A stretch of 64,000 bases of DNA from Plesiomonas sp051652165 (GCF_051652165.1 NZ_JBOFTR010000014.1:20138-84137); one strand, 5' to 3'; positions 27,243-35,653 are shown, numbered from the stretch's first letter. The notes: generated from the sequence alone by a model not told the origin. Made by a program: numbers and translations.

Positions 27243-27479
27243 ATGGAAACTGAAATCAGAGCTAGCGATTGGCACCGTTCTGATGTGATTTCAGCCCTCA
27301 AGAAGCGGGGTACGAATCTATCTAGGTTGTCACGCGAGAACGGCCTTGGCAGTCAAACGCTGTACAACGCGTTGATGCGTCCATGGCCAAAAGGCGAAGG
27401 GATTATCTCTGCTGCTATTGGTGTGCCAAAAGAAGAGATCTGGCCATCACGTTATCCGTCACTGAAAGAAGCTGTATGA
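27243..27479 (+). CDS. ner: Ner-like DNA-binding protein (negative regulator of early transcription)
   Basis: 78 residues of the Ner/SfsB helix-turn-helix family: DWHRSDVISALKKRGTNLSRLSRENGLGSQTLYNALMRPWPKGEGIISAAIGVPKEEIWPSRYP. In Mu, Ner turns down both the repressor and the early promoter after infection. It has GAGG eight bases upstream. It is the first gene of the rightward early operon and its stop lies just before the transposase start. Confidence 0.9.
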   Translation: METEIRASDWHRSDVISALKKRGTNLSRLSRENGLGSQTLYNALMRPWPKGEGIISAAIGVPKEEIWPSRYPSLKEAV

Positions 27480-27490
27480 GGAGCGCCTCC

Positions 27491-29503
27491 ATGGAGTGGT
27501 TTTCAGTCACAGACGTTGTTGGTTTGCCAGGTCTTCCAGGTACTCCTCAAGGCGTTAGAAAAATGGCCAAGAGCCAAGGATGGGAATCTCGCCGCAAGGA
27601 AGGTGTTCAGGGTAAAGCGTTTGAGTTTTCTGTTTCGTGTTTGCCTACAGCAGCCCAAGCCGCGTTGCTGCGTAAGAGCGGCAAAGTTCAGATTGGTGGC
27701 ATGACATTGGATCTGCCTAAGCCTAAAGCGCCACGTTATTGCAAAGAGCAGTTGTGGGCGCGTTGGGGTAAGGCAAATGAAAAGGCCCATGAAAAAGCGA
27801 AGGCTCGGGTTGCTGCTGTGCAGGCTGTGCATGCGTTAGTTCAGAACGGCAGTTCGTTGATGGATGCGTATAAGCACATTTCTGAAGAGTTCACGATTGC
27901 TCTGCCCACTCTGCGCCGTTATTGCGCTGCGGTTAAGGGCTTTGAGTCTAGCGATTGGTTGGCGGTGTTGCTGCCGAAGCATCAGGAATCGGCTACGGCT
28001 AATCGTGTTGCGAAGTTGGCTCCGGTCAGTGCTGAGGCGTGGGAGTACTTCAAGGCGGATTACTTGCGTAATGAGCGGCCAAACGCCAGCAGTTGCTATG
28101 ACCGTTTGTGTTTGGCTGCCCGTGAATACGGTTGGTCTGTGCCGAGTTTAGACAGCTTGATGCGCCGTTTGGGTTTAGAGGTTTCAACCGCTCAACGCGT
28201 GATGCTGCGGGACGGTGAACATGCGTTGATGCAGCTCTACCCGCCGCAAGAGCGAACCATTGCTGAGTTGGATGCAATGAGCTGGTTAAACGGCGATGGA
28301 TACCAACACAACGTGTTTGTGAAGTGGTTCAACGGTGAAATTCTGCGCCCAAAAACATGGGTTTGGCAGGACGTTTACAGCCGGAAGATTGTGGCATGGC
28401 GTACTGATGTTAGTGAGAACACCGACAGCATTCGCCTGAGCTTAATGGATGCGTGCAGCAAGTACGGTATTCCGCGCGAAATCACTATCGATAACACGCG
28501 TGCTGCGGCCAACAAGTGGATGACCGGCGGTGTGCCAAACCGTTATCGCTTCAAAGTTAAAGAGGATGACCCGCTCGGGATCATTCCGATGCTGGGCATT
28601 GAGCTGCACTGGACAAGTGTGCTGCTGGGTAAAGGTCATGGTCAGGCGAAGCCGGTTGAACGTGCGTTCGGCGTGGGTGGCCTTGATGAAATGATCGATA
28701 AGCATCCGCTGTTAGCGGGTTGCTACACCGGCCCTAACCCGATGGCGAAGCCGGACAATTATGGTGAACGGGCGGCTGATGCGGCGGAGTTCATGCGGAT
28801 CATTGCTGAGGGTGTGGCGCTGTACAACAGCAAAGTTGGCCGTGAAACAGAAGCCTGTTGCGGTGTGATGAGCTTTGACCAGGCATTTGAAAACAGCTAT
28901 CGCCAAGCGTCTATCCGTAAAGCTACTGATGCTCAACTGACGTTGATGCTGCTGCAGGCTGAAGCCACCCGCGTTAGCAAGCACGGCACTATCAAGTTGG
29001 AGTCTGGCGGCAGTATTCAGAAGCGCAGTAACCGCTATTACCACCCTGATTTGGCGCAGTATGCCGACCAAAAAGTGGTCGCGCGGTTCGACCCACAGCG
29101 ACTGCATGAAACGGTACTCGTTACCACATTGAACGGCCTGCATATCTGCGAAGCGGAGTGCATCGAGAAAGTCGCGTTCGGCGATACCCAACAGGCCCGT
29201 GAACACAAACGCAAACGTACTCAATTCGTTAAAACCAATAAAGCAGCTGCTCTGGCTAAGAAAGGCATGTCTGCATTGGAGGCTGCGGCACTGTTACCGA
29301 GCATCACTGATGAAGAGGTTCCAGAGGCCAAGGTGGTTGAGATGGTACGCCCGATGATGCAAGGCAATGCGGCAGTAGCGCTGCAGCCACGCACTGAACT
29401 GAGTACGCAAACCGCTGAGCCAGCGACAGTGATCGACTATGAATCACGCTACCAAGCGAATGTTGCAACGCTCGCTGAGCAGTTAAAGAAAAACAGCCTG
29501 TAA
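27491..29503 (+). CDS. MuA-type DDE transposase
   Basis: 670 residues, close to the 663 of MuA and very similar to it. The N-terminal Mu DNA-binding domain (MEWFSVTDVVGLPGLPGTPQGVRKMAK) is followed by end-binding helical domains, the RNase H-like core with catalytic Asp269 (NGDGY), Asp334 (TIDNTR) and Glu390 (KPVERAFG), and the C-terminal MuB/ClpX-contacting region. It cuts and joins phage ends to target DNA for integration and replicative transposition. The ATG at 27491 has AGGAG seven bases upstream. Confidence 0.95.
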   Translation: MEWFSVTDVVGLPGLPGTPQGVRKMAKSQGWESRRKEGVQGKAFEFSVSCLPTAAQAALLRKSGKVQIGGMTLDLPKPKAPRYCKEQLWARWGKANEKAHEKAKARVAAVQAVHALVQNGSSLMDAYKHISEEFTIALPTLRRYCAAVKGFESSDWLAVLLPKHQESATANRVAKLAPVSAEAWEYFKADYLRNERPNASSCYDRLCLAAREYGWSVPSLDSLMRRLGLEVSTAQRVMLRDGEHALMQLYPPQERTIAELDAMSWLNGDGYQHNVFVKWFNGEILRPKTWVWQDVYSRKIVAWRTDVSENTDSIRLSLMDACSKYGIPREITIDNTRAAANKWMTGGVPNRYRFKVKEDDPLGIIPMLGIELHWTSVLLGKGHGQAKPVERAFGVGGLDEMIDKHPLLAGCYTGPNPMAKPDNYGERAADAAEFMRIIAEGVALYNSKVGRETEACCGVMSFDQAFENSYRQASIRKATDAQLTLMLLQAEATRVSKHGTIKLESGGSIQKRSNRYYHPDLAQYADQKVVARFDPQRLHETVLVTTLNGLHICEAECIEKVAFGDTQQAREHKRKRTQFVKTNKAAALAKKGMSALEAAALLPSITDEEVPEAKVVEMVRPMMQGNAAVALQPRTELSTQTAEPATVIDYESRYQANVATLAEQLKKNSL

Positions 29504-29550
29504 CTGGCATTTAAACCGTATTGGCCAATTGGCCCGAAAAGGAGTTTTCC

Positions 29551-30498
29551 ATGACTACAACTTCAATGACAAACGTGGTGTCTCTCGTGAATAACACGGC
29601 AGCGGAGCCACTGGAACGCGCTAAAGCTTTGCTTGAATCCGGTGCAGTAACGCAGGCGGATATGGCCAAAGAGATCGGCGTTAGCCCTTCTACGATTAAC
29701 CAGTTGGTTAAAGGGACGTACACGGCTAACCCTGCGGCCATGCTGCAAAAGATTGCTAACTGGTTGAACGCTCGTGACCAGCGTAGCTGCGCCCCGAAAG
29801 ACCCCGGCTTCGTGCTGACAGAAACGGCACGTCAGATTGCTGCTGATATGACGTATGCACATGTGACCCAAAGTATCGCGGTTATCCACGGTGCGTCTGG
29901 TGTTGGTAAGACACAAGCGCTGCTGGAGTACCAACGCAAAAATAACAATGTCTGGTTAATCACGGCTAGCCCGAGCCGCGCCACGATGACCGAGTGTCTG
30001 TATGAATTGGCGATGGAGCTGGGTATGGAGAACGCGCCGCGCTTGCGTGGCCCTCTGGCTCGTGCACTGCGTCGCAAGCTGCGTAATACCAATGGCCTGA
30101 TTGTTGTTGATGAAGCCGACCACCTTGATCGCCCAACACTTGAAGAGCTGCGTATTCTGCAAGAGGAAGTCGGCGTGGGCATGGTGTTGGTGGGTAACTC
30201 TCGTGTTTACACCCAGCTGACCGGTGGCCAGCGCAGTGAAGACTTCGCCCGTCTGTATTCCCGTATTGCTAAAAAACGCGCGCTGACCAAGTGCAAAAAA
30301 GCCGATGTGATGGCGATTGCTGATGCGTGGTCGGTGACTGGCAGTGATGAGCGTGCACTGCTGCTGAAAATCAGTGAGCGCCCAGGTGGTCTGCGGATGG
30401 TGAGCAAGGTGCTGAAACTGGCGGTGATGTACTCCGTGGGTGAGCCACTGAATGAAGGTGATTTGCGCCATGCCTTCAAAGAGCTGGAAGGCGAGTAA
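29551..30498 (+). CDS. MuB-type target-DNA-binding ATPase
   Basis: 315 residues (Mu B is 312). The N-terminal helix-turn-helix (TQADMAKEIGVSPSTINQLVKGTY) is followed by an AAA+ core with Walker A GASGVGKT (114-121) and Walker B GLIVVDEAD (182-190), and a C-terminal DNA-binding segment. It polymerises on target DNA, delivers it to the transposase and protects phage DNA from self-insertion. AAGGAG lies seven bases before the ATG. A TTGGCCAATTGGCC palindrome sits just upstream. Confidence 0.93.
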   Translation: MTTTSMTNVVSLVNNTAAEPLERAKALLESGAVTQADMAKEIGVSPSTINQLVKGTYTANPAAMLQKIANWLNARDQRSCAPKDPGFVLTETARQIAADMTYAHVTQSIAVIHGASGVGKTQALLEYQRKNNNVWLITASPSRATMTECLYELAMELGMENAPRLRGPLARALRRKLRNTNGLIVVDEADHLDRPTLEELRILQEEVGVGMVLVGNSRVYTQLTGGQRSEDFARLYSRIAKKRALTKCKKADVMAIADAWSVTGSDERALLLKISERPGGLRMVSKVLKLAVMYSVGEPLNEGDLRHAFKELEGE

Positions 30499-30564
30499 AG
30501 ACAGGCAGTGGGTTGCCTTGACTGGCAACCCTGAACCAATACCGAGAACAGCAAGGAATCCACT

Positions 30565-30936
30565 ATGAACGGAAGTATGAACGGCAATGTGAATCACCAG
30601 GCGCTCAAGTCTGCCCTGTTCAGCTCAGTGAAAGAGCTTCGTCGTATGGGCTGCCATGTGTTGAAAGTTACCCGTACTCCGGCGCGTCCGGTCATCGAAA
30701 TTGAGTTTCCCAGCCAAGTGCTGTGTGACCGTGCCGTTGAGATTGATACCACTATCGAGGGCATCAAGCGCCGTGTAATGGCGACGCGTTTGGATTGCGG
30801 TTCGATGGTGTTTTGGGCGGAGCGTTATGCCGTGGCGAACGCTCATGACTATCAGGATGACGGCGCAGAGTTCGCAGCAGCTCTGTACCTCGACTCTAAG
30901 CAAGCTCCAGTCTTCGGCATAAGGAAGTGGCTATGA
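30565..30936 (+). CDS. Early-region phage protein, unrecognised
   Basis: 123 residues: an Asn/Gly-rich start, then an alpha/beta-looking body (VKELRRMGCHVLKVTRTPARPVIEIEFPSQ) with one membrane-free domain. The last residues overlap the next start by ATGA, so it belongs to the early operon. Proteins in this position of Mu-like phages are non-essential accessory functions. I cannot name it. Confidence 0.75.
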   Translation: MNGSMNGNVNHQALKSALFSSVKELRRMGCHVLKVTRTPARPVIEIEFPSQVLCDRAVEIDTTIEGIKRRVMATRLDCGSMVFWAERYAVANAHDYQDDGAEFAAALYLDSKQAPVFGIRKWL

Positions 30937-31250
30937 ATTATTTATGCAAAACGTGTCAGCGGTATTTGCCTGCTGTGCTGGATATAAAGCCGTTTGCACC
31001 AGGCGACAAGGTGACGTTCTCACGCGCTAGCCTGCGTGGCCGTGGTCGGATTCACATTTCAACTTGCAATGGCGTTGTGCTGGAAATTTCAGGGAACAGC
31101 GCTGTGGTGAAAGTTAGGGGAAAACCAGAGCCGGTATCACTCAGCCGACTGCAGCATAAAGACATGCCCAGTTCGCTTGGTATCTCATTCACCGGTTTGT
31201 GCGAATGCAACATCTCTCAATCTCGTAAGGAACATGACAATGACAAATGA
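30933..31250 (+). CDS. Early-region phage protein with N-terminal Cys pair, unrecognised
   Basis: 105 residues from the ATG at 30933 (AAGGA seven bases upstream), overlapping the previous stop. It begins MNYLCKTCQRYLP and contains a basic, beta-rich centre (GDKVTFSRASLRGRGRIHISTCNGVVLEISGNSAVVKVRG), which resembles an SH3/KOW-like barrel. A single CxxC would be half a zinc site. Function unknown. Its end overlaps the DUF3164 gene by 11 bases. Confidence 0.7.
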   Translation: MNYLCKTCQRYLPAVLDIKPFAPGDKVTFSRASLRGRGRIHISTCNGVVLEISGNSAVVKVRGKPEPVSLSRLQHKDMPSSLGISFTGLCECNISQSRKEHDNDK

Positions 31251-31869
31251 AACCCAAACCACAACAGCACCAGAGCATGAAATGCGCACGAATGCGCTGG
31301 GTCATTTGGTGCCTGTGCACCTGATTAAGCCGATTGATCTGCTGCGTGATGAGATGGTGATGGAACTGATTGCAATGGGCCATCAGCAACAAGAGTTGAT
31401 GCTGGCGTGCAAGCAAGCCATGCAAAAGCGGATTGTCGATTTTCTCGACCTGAGTGCCAGCGAATATGACGTTACGTGGGGCGGCGCTAAGGGGAATGTG
31501 ACGCTGCTTTCGTTTGACGGCAAGTACAAGATTGAACGCGCCATTGGCGAGCACCGTGTTTTCAACGAACGCATTCAGGCGGCGAAAGCAAAAATTGATG
31601 CATGCATCGAACGTTGGTCACCAGGTTCAAGCGCGGAGATTCGTGCGCTGGTTGACCATGCGTTTCGGGTTGGTAAGCAGGGGCGCATTGATGTGAATCA
31701 GGTTCTCTCTCTGCGCCAGCTGGCAATTGATGACCCAGAGTGGATGGAGGCGATGCAGGCGTGTGCAGACGCTATCACGGCGGTGAGTAAGACCGAGTAT
31801 ATCCGCCTTTATGAGCGTCTGCCGTCAGGCAAGTACACGGCGATTTCTTTGGACTGGGCAAAGCTGTGA
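31240..31869 (+). CDS. DUF3164 family protein
   Basis: 209 residues. It shows the DUF3164 pattern common in Mu-like early regions: NALGHLVPVHLIKPIDLLRDEMVMELI, a KGNVTLLSFDGKYKIERAIGEH core and a long helical C-terminal part. The biochemical role is unknown; it is conserved near MuB and GemA. I chose the ATG at 31240 because AAGGA lies eight bases upstream; ATG 31234 is too close to it. Confidence 0.85.
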   Translation: MTNETQTTTAPEHEMRTNALGHLVPVHLIKPIDLLRDEMVMELIAMGHQQQELMLACKQAMQKRIVDFLDLSASEYDVTWGGAKGNVTLLSFDGKYKIERAIGEHRVFNERIQAAKAKIDACIERWSPGSSAEIRALVDHAFRVGKQGRIDVNQVLSLRQLAIDDPEWMEAMQACADAITAVSKTEYIRLYERLPSGKYTAISLDWAKL

Positions 31870-31876
31870 GGTGGTT

Positions 31877-32266
31877 ATGAAAATGACAAGTATGACCCCT
31901 GAGTTTTTTCAGCAGCTTATGTTGGCCACCTTGCTAGCAGATCGTTGTGATGAAAACGGGACTGACTATGAAGAATCTCACTACGAGCATGGCGTACGTG
32001 ATGCTCTGCAATGGGTTGCTGGTTTGGTAAATGCAACACCACATAACCCTGATGAATACAAAGATTTGTCTATGCCACTGGACGATGCCGAGGCGTTTCT
32101 TGCAGAGCGCGGAGGAATGGCAATGCGGCGGGTGTGGAATGAGCTTGATGTTAAAAGCGTCTGCAAAACTCTGGGGCCAACGTGCAAAGGGTGTCCTGAT
32201 TGTGGGCCGGTGATGGGTGATGCCACCTACCAAGAGATGTTCGGTCATCAGCACGATGGAGTTTGA
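31877..32266 (+). CDS. Early-region phage protein, Cys-rich C-terminus, unrecognised
   Basis: 129 residues starting at the ATG at 31877 behind GAGG. The first half is acidic and helical (ADRCDENGTDYEESHYEHGVRDALQWVAGL). The second half has CKTLGPTCKGCPDCGPVMG, four cysteines in 13 residues, likely a metal site. No family recognised. Its end overlaps the next gene by 11 bases. Confidence 0.7.
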   Translation: MKMTSMTPEFFQQLMLATLLADRCDENGTDYEESHYEHGVRDALQWVAGLVNATPHNPDEYKDLSMPLDDAEAFLAERGGMAMRRVWNELDVKSVCKTLGPTCKGCPDCGPVMGDATYQEMFGHQHDGV

Positions 32267-32531
32267 AACGCGCTATGGCCCGCTGTACCTCACCCGTCAC
32301 GCGATTCAGCGTTGGGTTGAGCGTACCGGTCGCAGCGAATTGGAAATGTTGGGGGCCTTGTCTCGCGCAAGGCGTCCAAGCAAAAGCCAGCTGCGGCGGA
32401 TTCGGCAGCGTGAAGCGGGATGGAATCCGCGCCGAATCCTCGAATGTGACCTTGCGTATTTCATTCTCAAGAATGGCTCTGTGGTCACCGTTTATGAAAA
32501 GAACAATATGGAGTTACATCATGGAAATTGA
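32256..32531 (+). CDS. Small basic phage protein, unrecognised
   Basis: 91 residues, strongly basic in the middle (RARRPSKSQLRRIRQREAGWNPRR). The YLTRHAIQRWVERTGRS start and the end ILECDLAYFILKNGSVVTVYEK resemble small RNase- or toxin-like folds, but I cannot assign one. It overlaps the neighbours on both sides, as is usual in this operon. Confidence 0.65.
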   Translation: MEFETRYGPLYLTRHAIQRWVERTGRSELEMLGALSRARRPSKSQLRRIRQREAGWNPRRILECDLAYFILKNGSVVTVYEKNNMELHHGN

Positions 32532-32790
32532 AGTGCTGAGCACCACGCAATCTGAATACGCATCACTGTCTACTGAGGCTGCTTTGCTGGAGCGTGAAGG
32601 CCGCTACTCAATGGCGCAAAACGTGTGGCTGATGGCTAGCAAGGTGGCCAAGAAAGCAGTTAATCACGAGTGGGCTATTCGCCGTGCGGCGCTGTGCCAA
32701 ACCTGTGTTATTCGCTTTGGCGCTGATGCTGCAGTGGACGGTTGTGCTAACGGTGTTGGTGCCGTTCGTGACGTTGCAGAGGTGGCATGA
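32521..32790 (+). CDS. ANR-family small regulator
   Basis: 89 residues carrying the ANR consensus: SEYASLSTEAALLEREGRYSMAQNVWLMASKVAKKAVNHEWAIRRAALC, with the conserved A..A..E..G....A...W..A...A....N..W...R..FC spacing. ANR proteins bind and inhibit AraC-type virulence regulators in enteric pathogens, and phage copies are common in Mu-like elements. The host target here is unknown. It starts inside the previous gene's end and its stop overlaps the next start. Confidence 0.75.
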   Translation: MEIEVLSTTQSEYASLSTEAALLEREGRYSMAQNVWLMASKVAKKAVNHEWAIRRAALCQTCVIRFGADAAVDGCANGVGAVRDVAEVA

Positions 32791-33287
32791 TGACTATCAG
32801 CAAAGAGCAATGGAAGGCGATTCAAACTCGGTTAAAAGCATTTATGGTGCATTTGGAGTTTAGCCTGAATGGTCATGCCATTACGATTCAGCGTGTACGC
32901 AAGAGCGAAAACACAACCGCGTTGGCGGTATACATTGACCACAAAATCAAAGGTGATTGGGTCGGTAGAATTGATGAAATTTCACCTGACGATGCGTTTA
33001 TTAACTGTGTGGTGAAGCAAGTTTGGCATCACAGGTTTGTCGCTTCTTATAACAGAAAAGAAATTCAGCAATTGGAGAAAGTAAAAAAACGCATTGGTGT
33101 TAAGCGCTTCAAAGAGCTGTATTCCACGACAGACCCTAAAACGCTCGGATTTACATACCTCACGCCCTATTTTGGATCCGCTGCCGTTTTGATGCGGCAG
33201 TTTAAAAAGATTGATGGGTTGCAGTTAGTGACTGAGTTGCAGGAGGTGGCCGATGAAACTCAGCCCCTATCGCCGCAACTTAGTTGA
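32787..33287 (+). CDS. Early-region phage protein, unrecognised
   Basis: 166 residues, basic and lysine-rich, without membrane spans. One recognisable organised stretch is KSENTTALAVYIDHKIKGDWVGRIDEISPDDAFINCVVKQVWHHRF, suggesting a small alpha/beta fold, then a KKRIGVKRFKELYSTTDPKTLGFTYLTPYFGSA helical tail. Related unnamed proteins occur before GemA in other Mu-like phages. It is coupled to the ANR gene (ATGA). Confidence 0.7.
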   Translation: MMTISKEQWKAIQTRLKAFMVHLEFSLNGHAITIQRVRKSENTTALAVYIDHKIKGDWVGRIDEISPDDAFINCVVKQVWHHRFVASYNRKEIQQLEKVKKRIGVKRFKELYSTTDPKTLGFTYLTPYFGSAAVLMRQFKKIDGLQLVTELQEVADETQPLSPQLS

Positions 33288-33480
33288 TTATGTAAAGGCT
33301 AATGGCCCACGGGTTTTTGTTAGTGGGTCAAAGAAGCCGGTGATGATGACCGATGAGCAAGCAATGCAATGGCTTGATGACCGTGTTCCAAAGTGGCGAG
33401 ATGGACGACCACCGGCAGTTAAGCGTATTTGGGTCGAAACACTGAGTGAGGAAGATGATGATGAACATGACGCAAAATAA
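33253..33480 (+). CDS. Small phage protein, unrecognised
   Basis: 75 residues with a GAGG Shine-Dalgarno, overlapping the previous gene by 35 bases and the gemA start region by about 20. It is basic in the middle and ends in the acidic tail SEEDDDEHDAK. No family recognised. Confidence 0.65.
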   Translation: MKLSPYRRNLVDYVKANGPRVFVSGSKKPVMMTDEQAMQWLDDRVPKWRDGRPPAVKRIWVETLSEEDDDEHDAK

Positions 33481-34114
33481 ACCCCAGCGCGCCGATGTGA
33501 CTCGCCTTCTGAAGTTGGTGCAGGTTGGCCGCCGTGAGTTGGGAATGACGGAGGATGATTACCGGTCATTGCTGGAGCGCGTTACAGGCTCACGTTCTGC
33601 GAAAGGGTTAGGTGCAAAAAAGCTGGACGATGTGGTGCAGGAAATGAAGCGTCTTGGCTTTGTGGTCAGAGTATCGAGGTCTCGCCGCCACTCGCCGCCG
33701 AGCTCGTCACGCGTTCGCGCCCCAGAGGTACGCAAGATTCGCGCTATCTGGATTTGCATGCACAATGATGGGTTTGTGCGGAACGGTTCAGAGGATGCGT
33801 TGAACGGTTACATCAAGCGCATGACGGCTCGCAATAATGGTGGTGCTGGCATCGAGCGTGCTGAGTGGTTGACATCAGAGCAGGCGTATCAGGTTCTGGA
33901 AGCTCTGAAAAAATGGCACATTCGGTTGATGTCAGAGGTTATATTGAAACGCGGAGATGTGTTGCCAGAGTCGCGTTCGTATCAGTCTAAAGCGATGCCA
34001 GGGTATGATTTGATTCGTCTGGTATATGAGAATCCAGGTTGGCGACCAGGCATGAAGTTGCTTTTAAATGGGGTAATAATTAATCCTGATAAACAACCTG
34101 ATGCATCTCAATAA
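33461..34114 (+). CDS. gemA: GemA-like regulatory protein (Mu gp16 family)
   Basis: 217 residues of the Mu gp16/GemA family (DUF1018): RLLKLVQVGRRELGMTEDDYRSLLERVTGSRSAKGL and RKIRAIWICMHNDGFVRNGSEDALNGYIKRMT. In Mu, GemA alters host gene expression and DNA supercoiling. Several in-frame ATGs cluster at the start; 33461 has the best spacing to AGGA. It ends the early operon and is followed by a strong terminator. Confidence 0.88.
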   Translation: MNMTQNKPQRADVTRLLKLVQVGRRELGMTEDDYRSLLERVTGSRSAKGLGAKKLDDVVQEMKRLGFVVRVSRSRRHSPPSSSRVRAPEVRKIRAIWICMHNDGFVRNGSEDALNGYIKRMTARNNGGAGIERAEWLTSEQAYQVLEALKKWHIRLMSEVILKRGDVLPESRSYQSKAMPGYDLIRLVYENPGWRPGMKLLLNGVIINPDKQPDASQ

Positions 34115-34124
34115 TAGTGACTTT

Positions 34125-34148
34125 AAAGGCCCCGTAAGGGGCCTTTTC
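34125..34148 (+). terminator. Terminator of the prophage early operon
   Basis: AAAGGCCCC pairs perfectly with GGGGCCTTT across GTAA, ending in TTTT. It separates the early genes from mor. Confidence 0.85.
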
Positions 34149-34232
34149 ATTGATAGCGTAGATCTGGTGCTGTATGATCTTTAACACTCAGTCACTGCTG
34201 GGTATTTATTTATCTGGCGTCAGGAGGGATGT

Positions 34233-34652
34233 ATGGAGACAGACGAGCAGACCATTGATATGTTCGGTGAGCAGCTCAATAGCAGCATGCTTAGCGATAC
34301 AATTAATATCATAGAAAATGAAAAGTCAGCCCGTTGGCCTGAGACTATGCGGGAGCTTTATGATCTGTTTTCATGCACCGTAGAAAAGCATGGTGGATCT
34401 CCTGAGCTGGCGTTAGTCATGCTATCAGAGCTGTGCCGAGTGTACGGCGGACTGCAGTTTTATTTGCCACGAGGCAAGACGCTGCAAAACACGATTCGTG
34501 ATTTGCGGGTGTGGCAGGAGTTTAACGGTAACAATTCCTTTGAGCTGGCGCAAAAGTTCGATGTTACGCAGCGGGAAATCTGGCGCATTACCGCGCGTAT
34601 GCGTTCATTTGAGACCCGTCGCCGCCAGCCTGACATGTTTGGAGATAGCTGA
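34233..34652 (+). CDS. mor: Mor-family transcription activator
   Basis: 139 residues of the Mor/C family. The dimerisation part contains SPELALVMLSELCRVYGGLQFYLPRGKTLQ, with the hallmark GG.Q.Y.P, and the C-terminal helix-turn-helix is FELAQKFDVTQREIWRITARM. Mor activates the Mu middle promoter. No separate C gene is seen here, so this one protein may also switch on late genes (inference). It is preceded by its own promoter region after the early terminator. Confidence 0.9.
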   Translation: METDEQTIDMFGEQLNSSMLSDTINIIENEKSARWPETMRELYDLFSCTVEKHGGSPELALVMLSELCRVYGGLQFYLPRGKTLQNTIRDLRVWQEFNGNNSFELAQKFDVTQREIWRITARMRSFETRRRQPDMFGDS

Positions 34653-35059
34653 TGAAACTTAATCGCATGATTCTTACGGCGTTACTGCTGAGCAGTTCGC
34701 TGTCTGCTGCCCCGCTGACGATTGCAAAACACGATGTTGCTAATCAGGCAGTGATTGAACAAGCGTATGCTGAGCTGGTAAAAGCGTGCCCAACTGTGCG
34801 TGATGGTTGGGGTGTTGATAAAATCGATGCGGCCTATAACCATGGTTCTATTGATGGTGATCCCGCTACATTGTGGCGTGCGGATAAGTATGGCTGGACT
34901 GAAGATGTTTATTTTTCTGTTCACGACAGCAATACTGAAACACATCATTTTTACGTTGCAACAGGTAGTAATCACGGTGTAGTTATTGATGCTAAGCAAG
35001 CATCACTGGACTTTTGCGGTATTAACGGCATTATGCAAGATAACTACCTAATTCAGTGA
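34652..35059 (+). CDS. Secreted protein coupled to mor, unrecognised
   Basis: 135 residues with a clear signal peptide (MKLNRMILTALLLSSSLSAAP). The mature part of about 115 residues has two cysteines (KACPTV and DFCGING), probably a disulfide, and the segments NHGSIDGDPATLWRADKYGWTEDVYFSV and HHFYVATGSNHGVV. It starts on the last base of the mor stop, so it is translated with mor. There is no obvious role in lysis or the virion. It may be a lysogenic-conversion or exclusion protein, or an inhibitor in the periplasm; this is speculation. Confidence 0.75.
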   Translation: MKLNRMILTALLLSSSLSAAPLTIAKHDVANQAVIEQAYAELVKACPTVRDGWGVDKIDAAYNHGSIDGDPATLWRADKYGWTEDVYFSVHDSNTETHHFYVATGSNHGVVIDAKQASLDFCGINGIMQDNYLIQ

Positions 35060-35079
35060 AACTGAAATAATATAAATAA

Positions 35080-35105
35080 CGGCCTCATTATGAGGCCTTT
35101 TTTTT
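35080..35105 (+). terminator. Terminator after the mor operon
   Basis: GGCCTCA pairs with TGAGGCC across TTA, followed by eight T. It isolates mor and the secreted protein from the late genes. Confidence 0.88.
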
Positions 35106-35145
35106 GAACGGTTTTTGTCACTGTTCTATTCAATCAAATAAATAG

Positions 35146-35179
35146 CACACTTAATTAAATTCTTATTAATTAAGGTGTG
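35146..35179 (+). promoter_or_regulatory. Hairpin covering the lysozyme Shine-Dalgarno
   Basis: CACACTTAATTAA (35146-35158) pairs with TTAATTAAGGTGTG (35166-35179), 13 pairs with one bulged G. The AAGG ribosome-binding site (35172-35175) of the lysozyme start at 35182 lies in the right arm, so folding would hide it. It could instead be an activator-binding inverted repeat. Confidence 0.6.
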
Positions 35180-35181
35180 TC

Positions 35182-35652
35182 ATGTCTTCTCTATTTTCCC
35201 TCATTAACTTTGAAGAAGGTTGGCGAGAACGGCCATACCTTTGTAGTGAAGGTTATCCTACCGTTGGCTTTGGTTTTCGTATTGGGCCGAAAGGCGCAGA
35301 TATCAAACTGTATCAATTCACTCTGCCTCTGAAGGCCGGTGAAGCGTGGCTGGGTGAGTTTATAAATAAACTTGAATCGGATATGCGTAAGTTTCCGAAT
35401 CTGGCTGCGGCGATGAATGCATGTTCGCAGTATCCCGCACGTTATGCCGTGTTGCAGTCAATGGCGTACCAAATGGGGCCGCAGGGGTTAGCAAACTTTA
35501 AGAATACGCTTTCTGCTGTGGCCACCGGTAATTGGAATAAAGCCGCTGCTGGCATGCTGGATAGCCGCTGGGCAAAACAAACACCGAACCGCGCCAAACG
35601 CCATGCGCAGCAAATGCGTACCGGCGAGTGGGCAAAAGAGTACGGGGTTTGA
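35182..35652 (+). CDS. Phage lysozyme (glycoside hydrolase family 24 endolysin)
   Basis: 156 residues, T4/P22-type lysozyme that cleaves peptidoglycan at the end of infection. Catalytic Glu12 is in FEEGWRERPY, followed by Cys21 and Thr27 (LCSEGYPTVGFG). This gives a Glu-8-Cys-5-Thr triad in place of the Glu-Asp-Thr of T4. There is no signal peptide or SAR anchor, so it needs a holin. It is the first late gene, behind the mor-operon terminator. Confidence 0.92.
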   Translation: MSSLFSLINFEEGWRERPYLCSEGYPTVGFGFRIGPKGADIKLYQFTLPLKAGEAWLGEFINKLESDMRKFPNLAAAMNACSQYPARYAVLQSMAYQMGPQGLANFKNTLSAVATGNWNKAAAGMLDSRWAKQTPNRAKRHAQQMRTGEWAKEYGV

Positions 35653-35653
35653 T

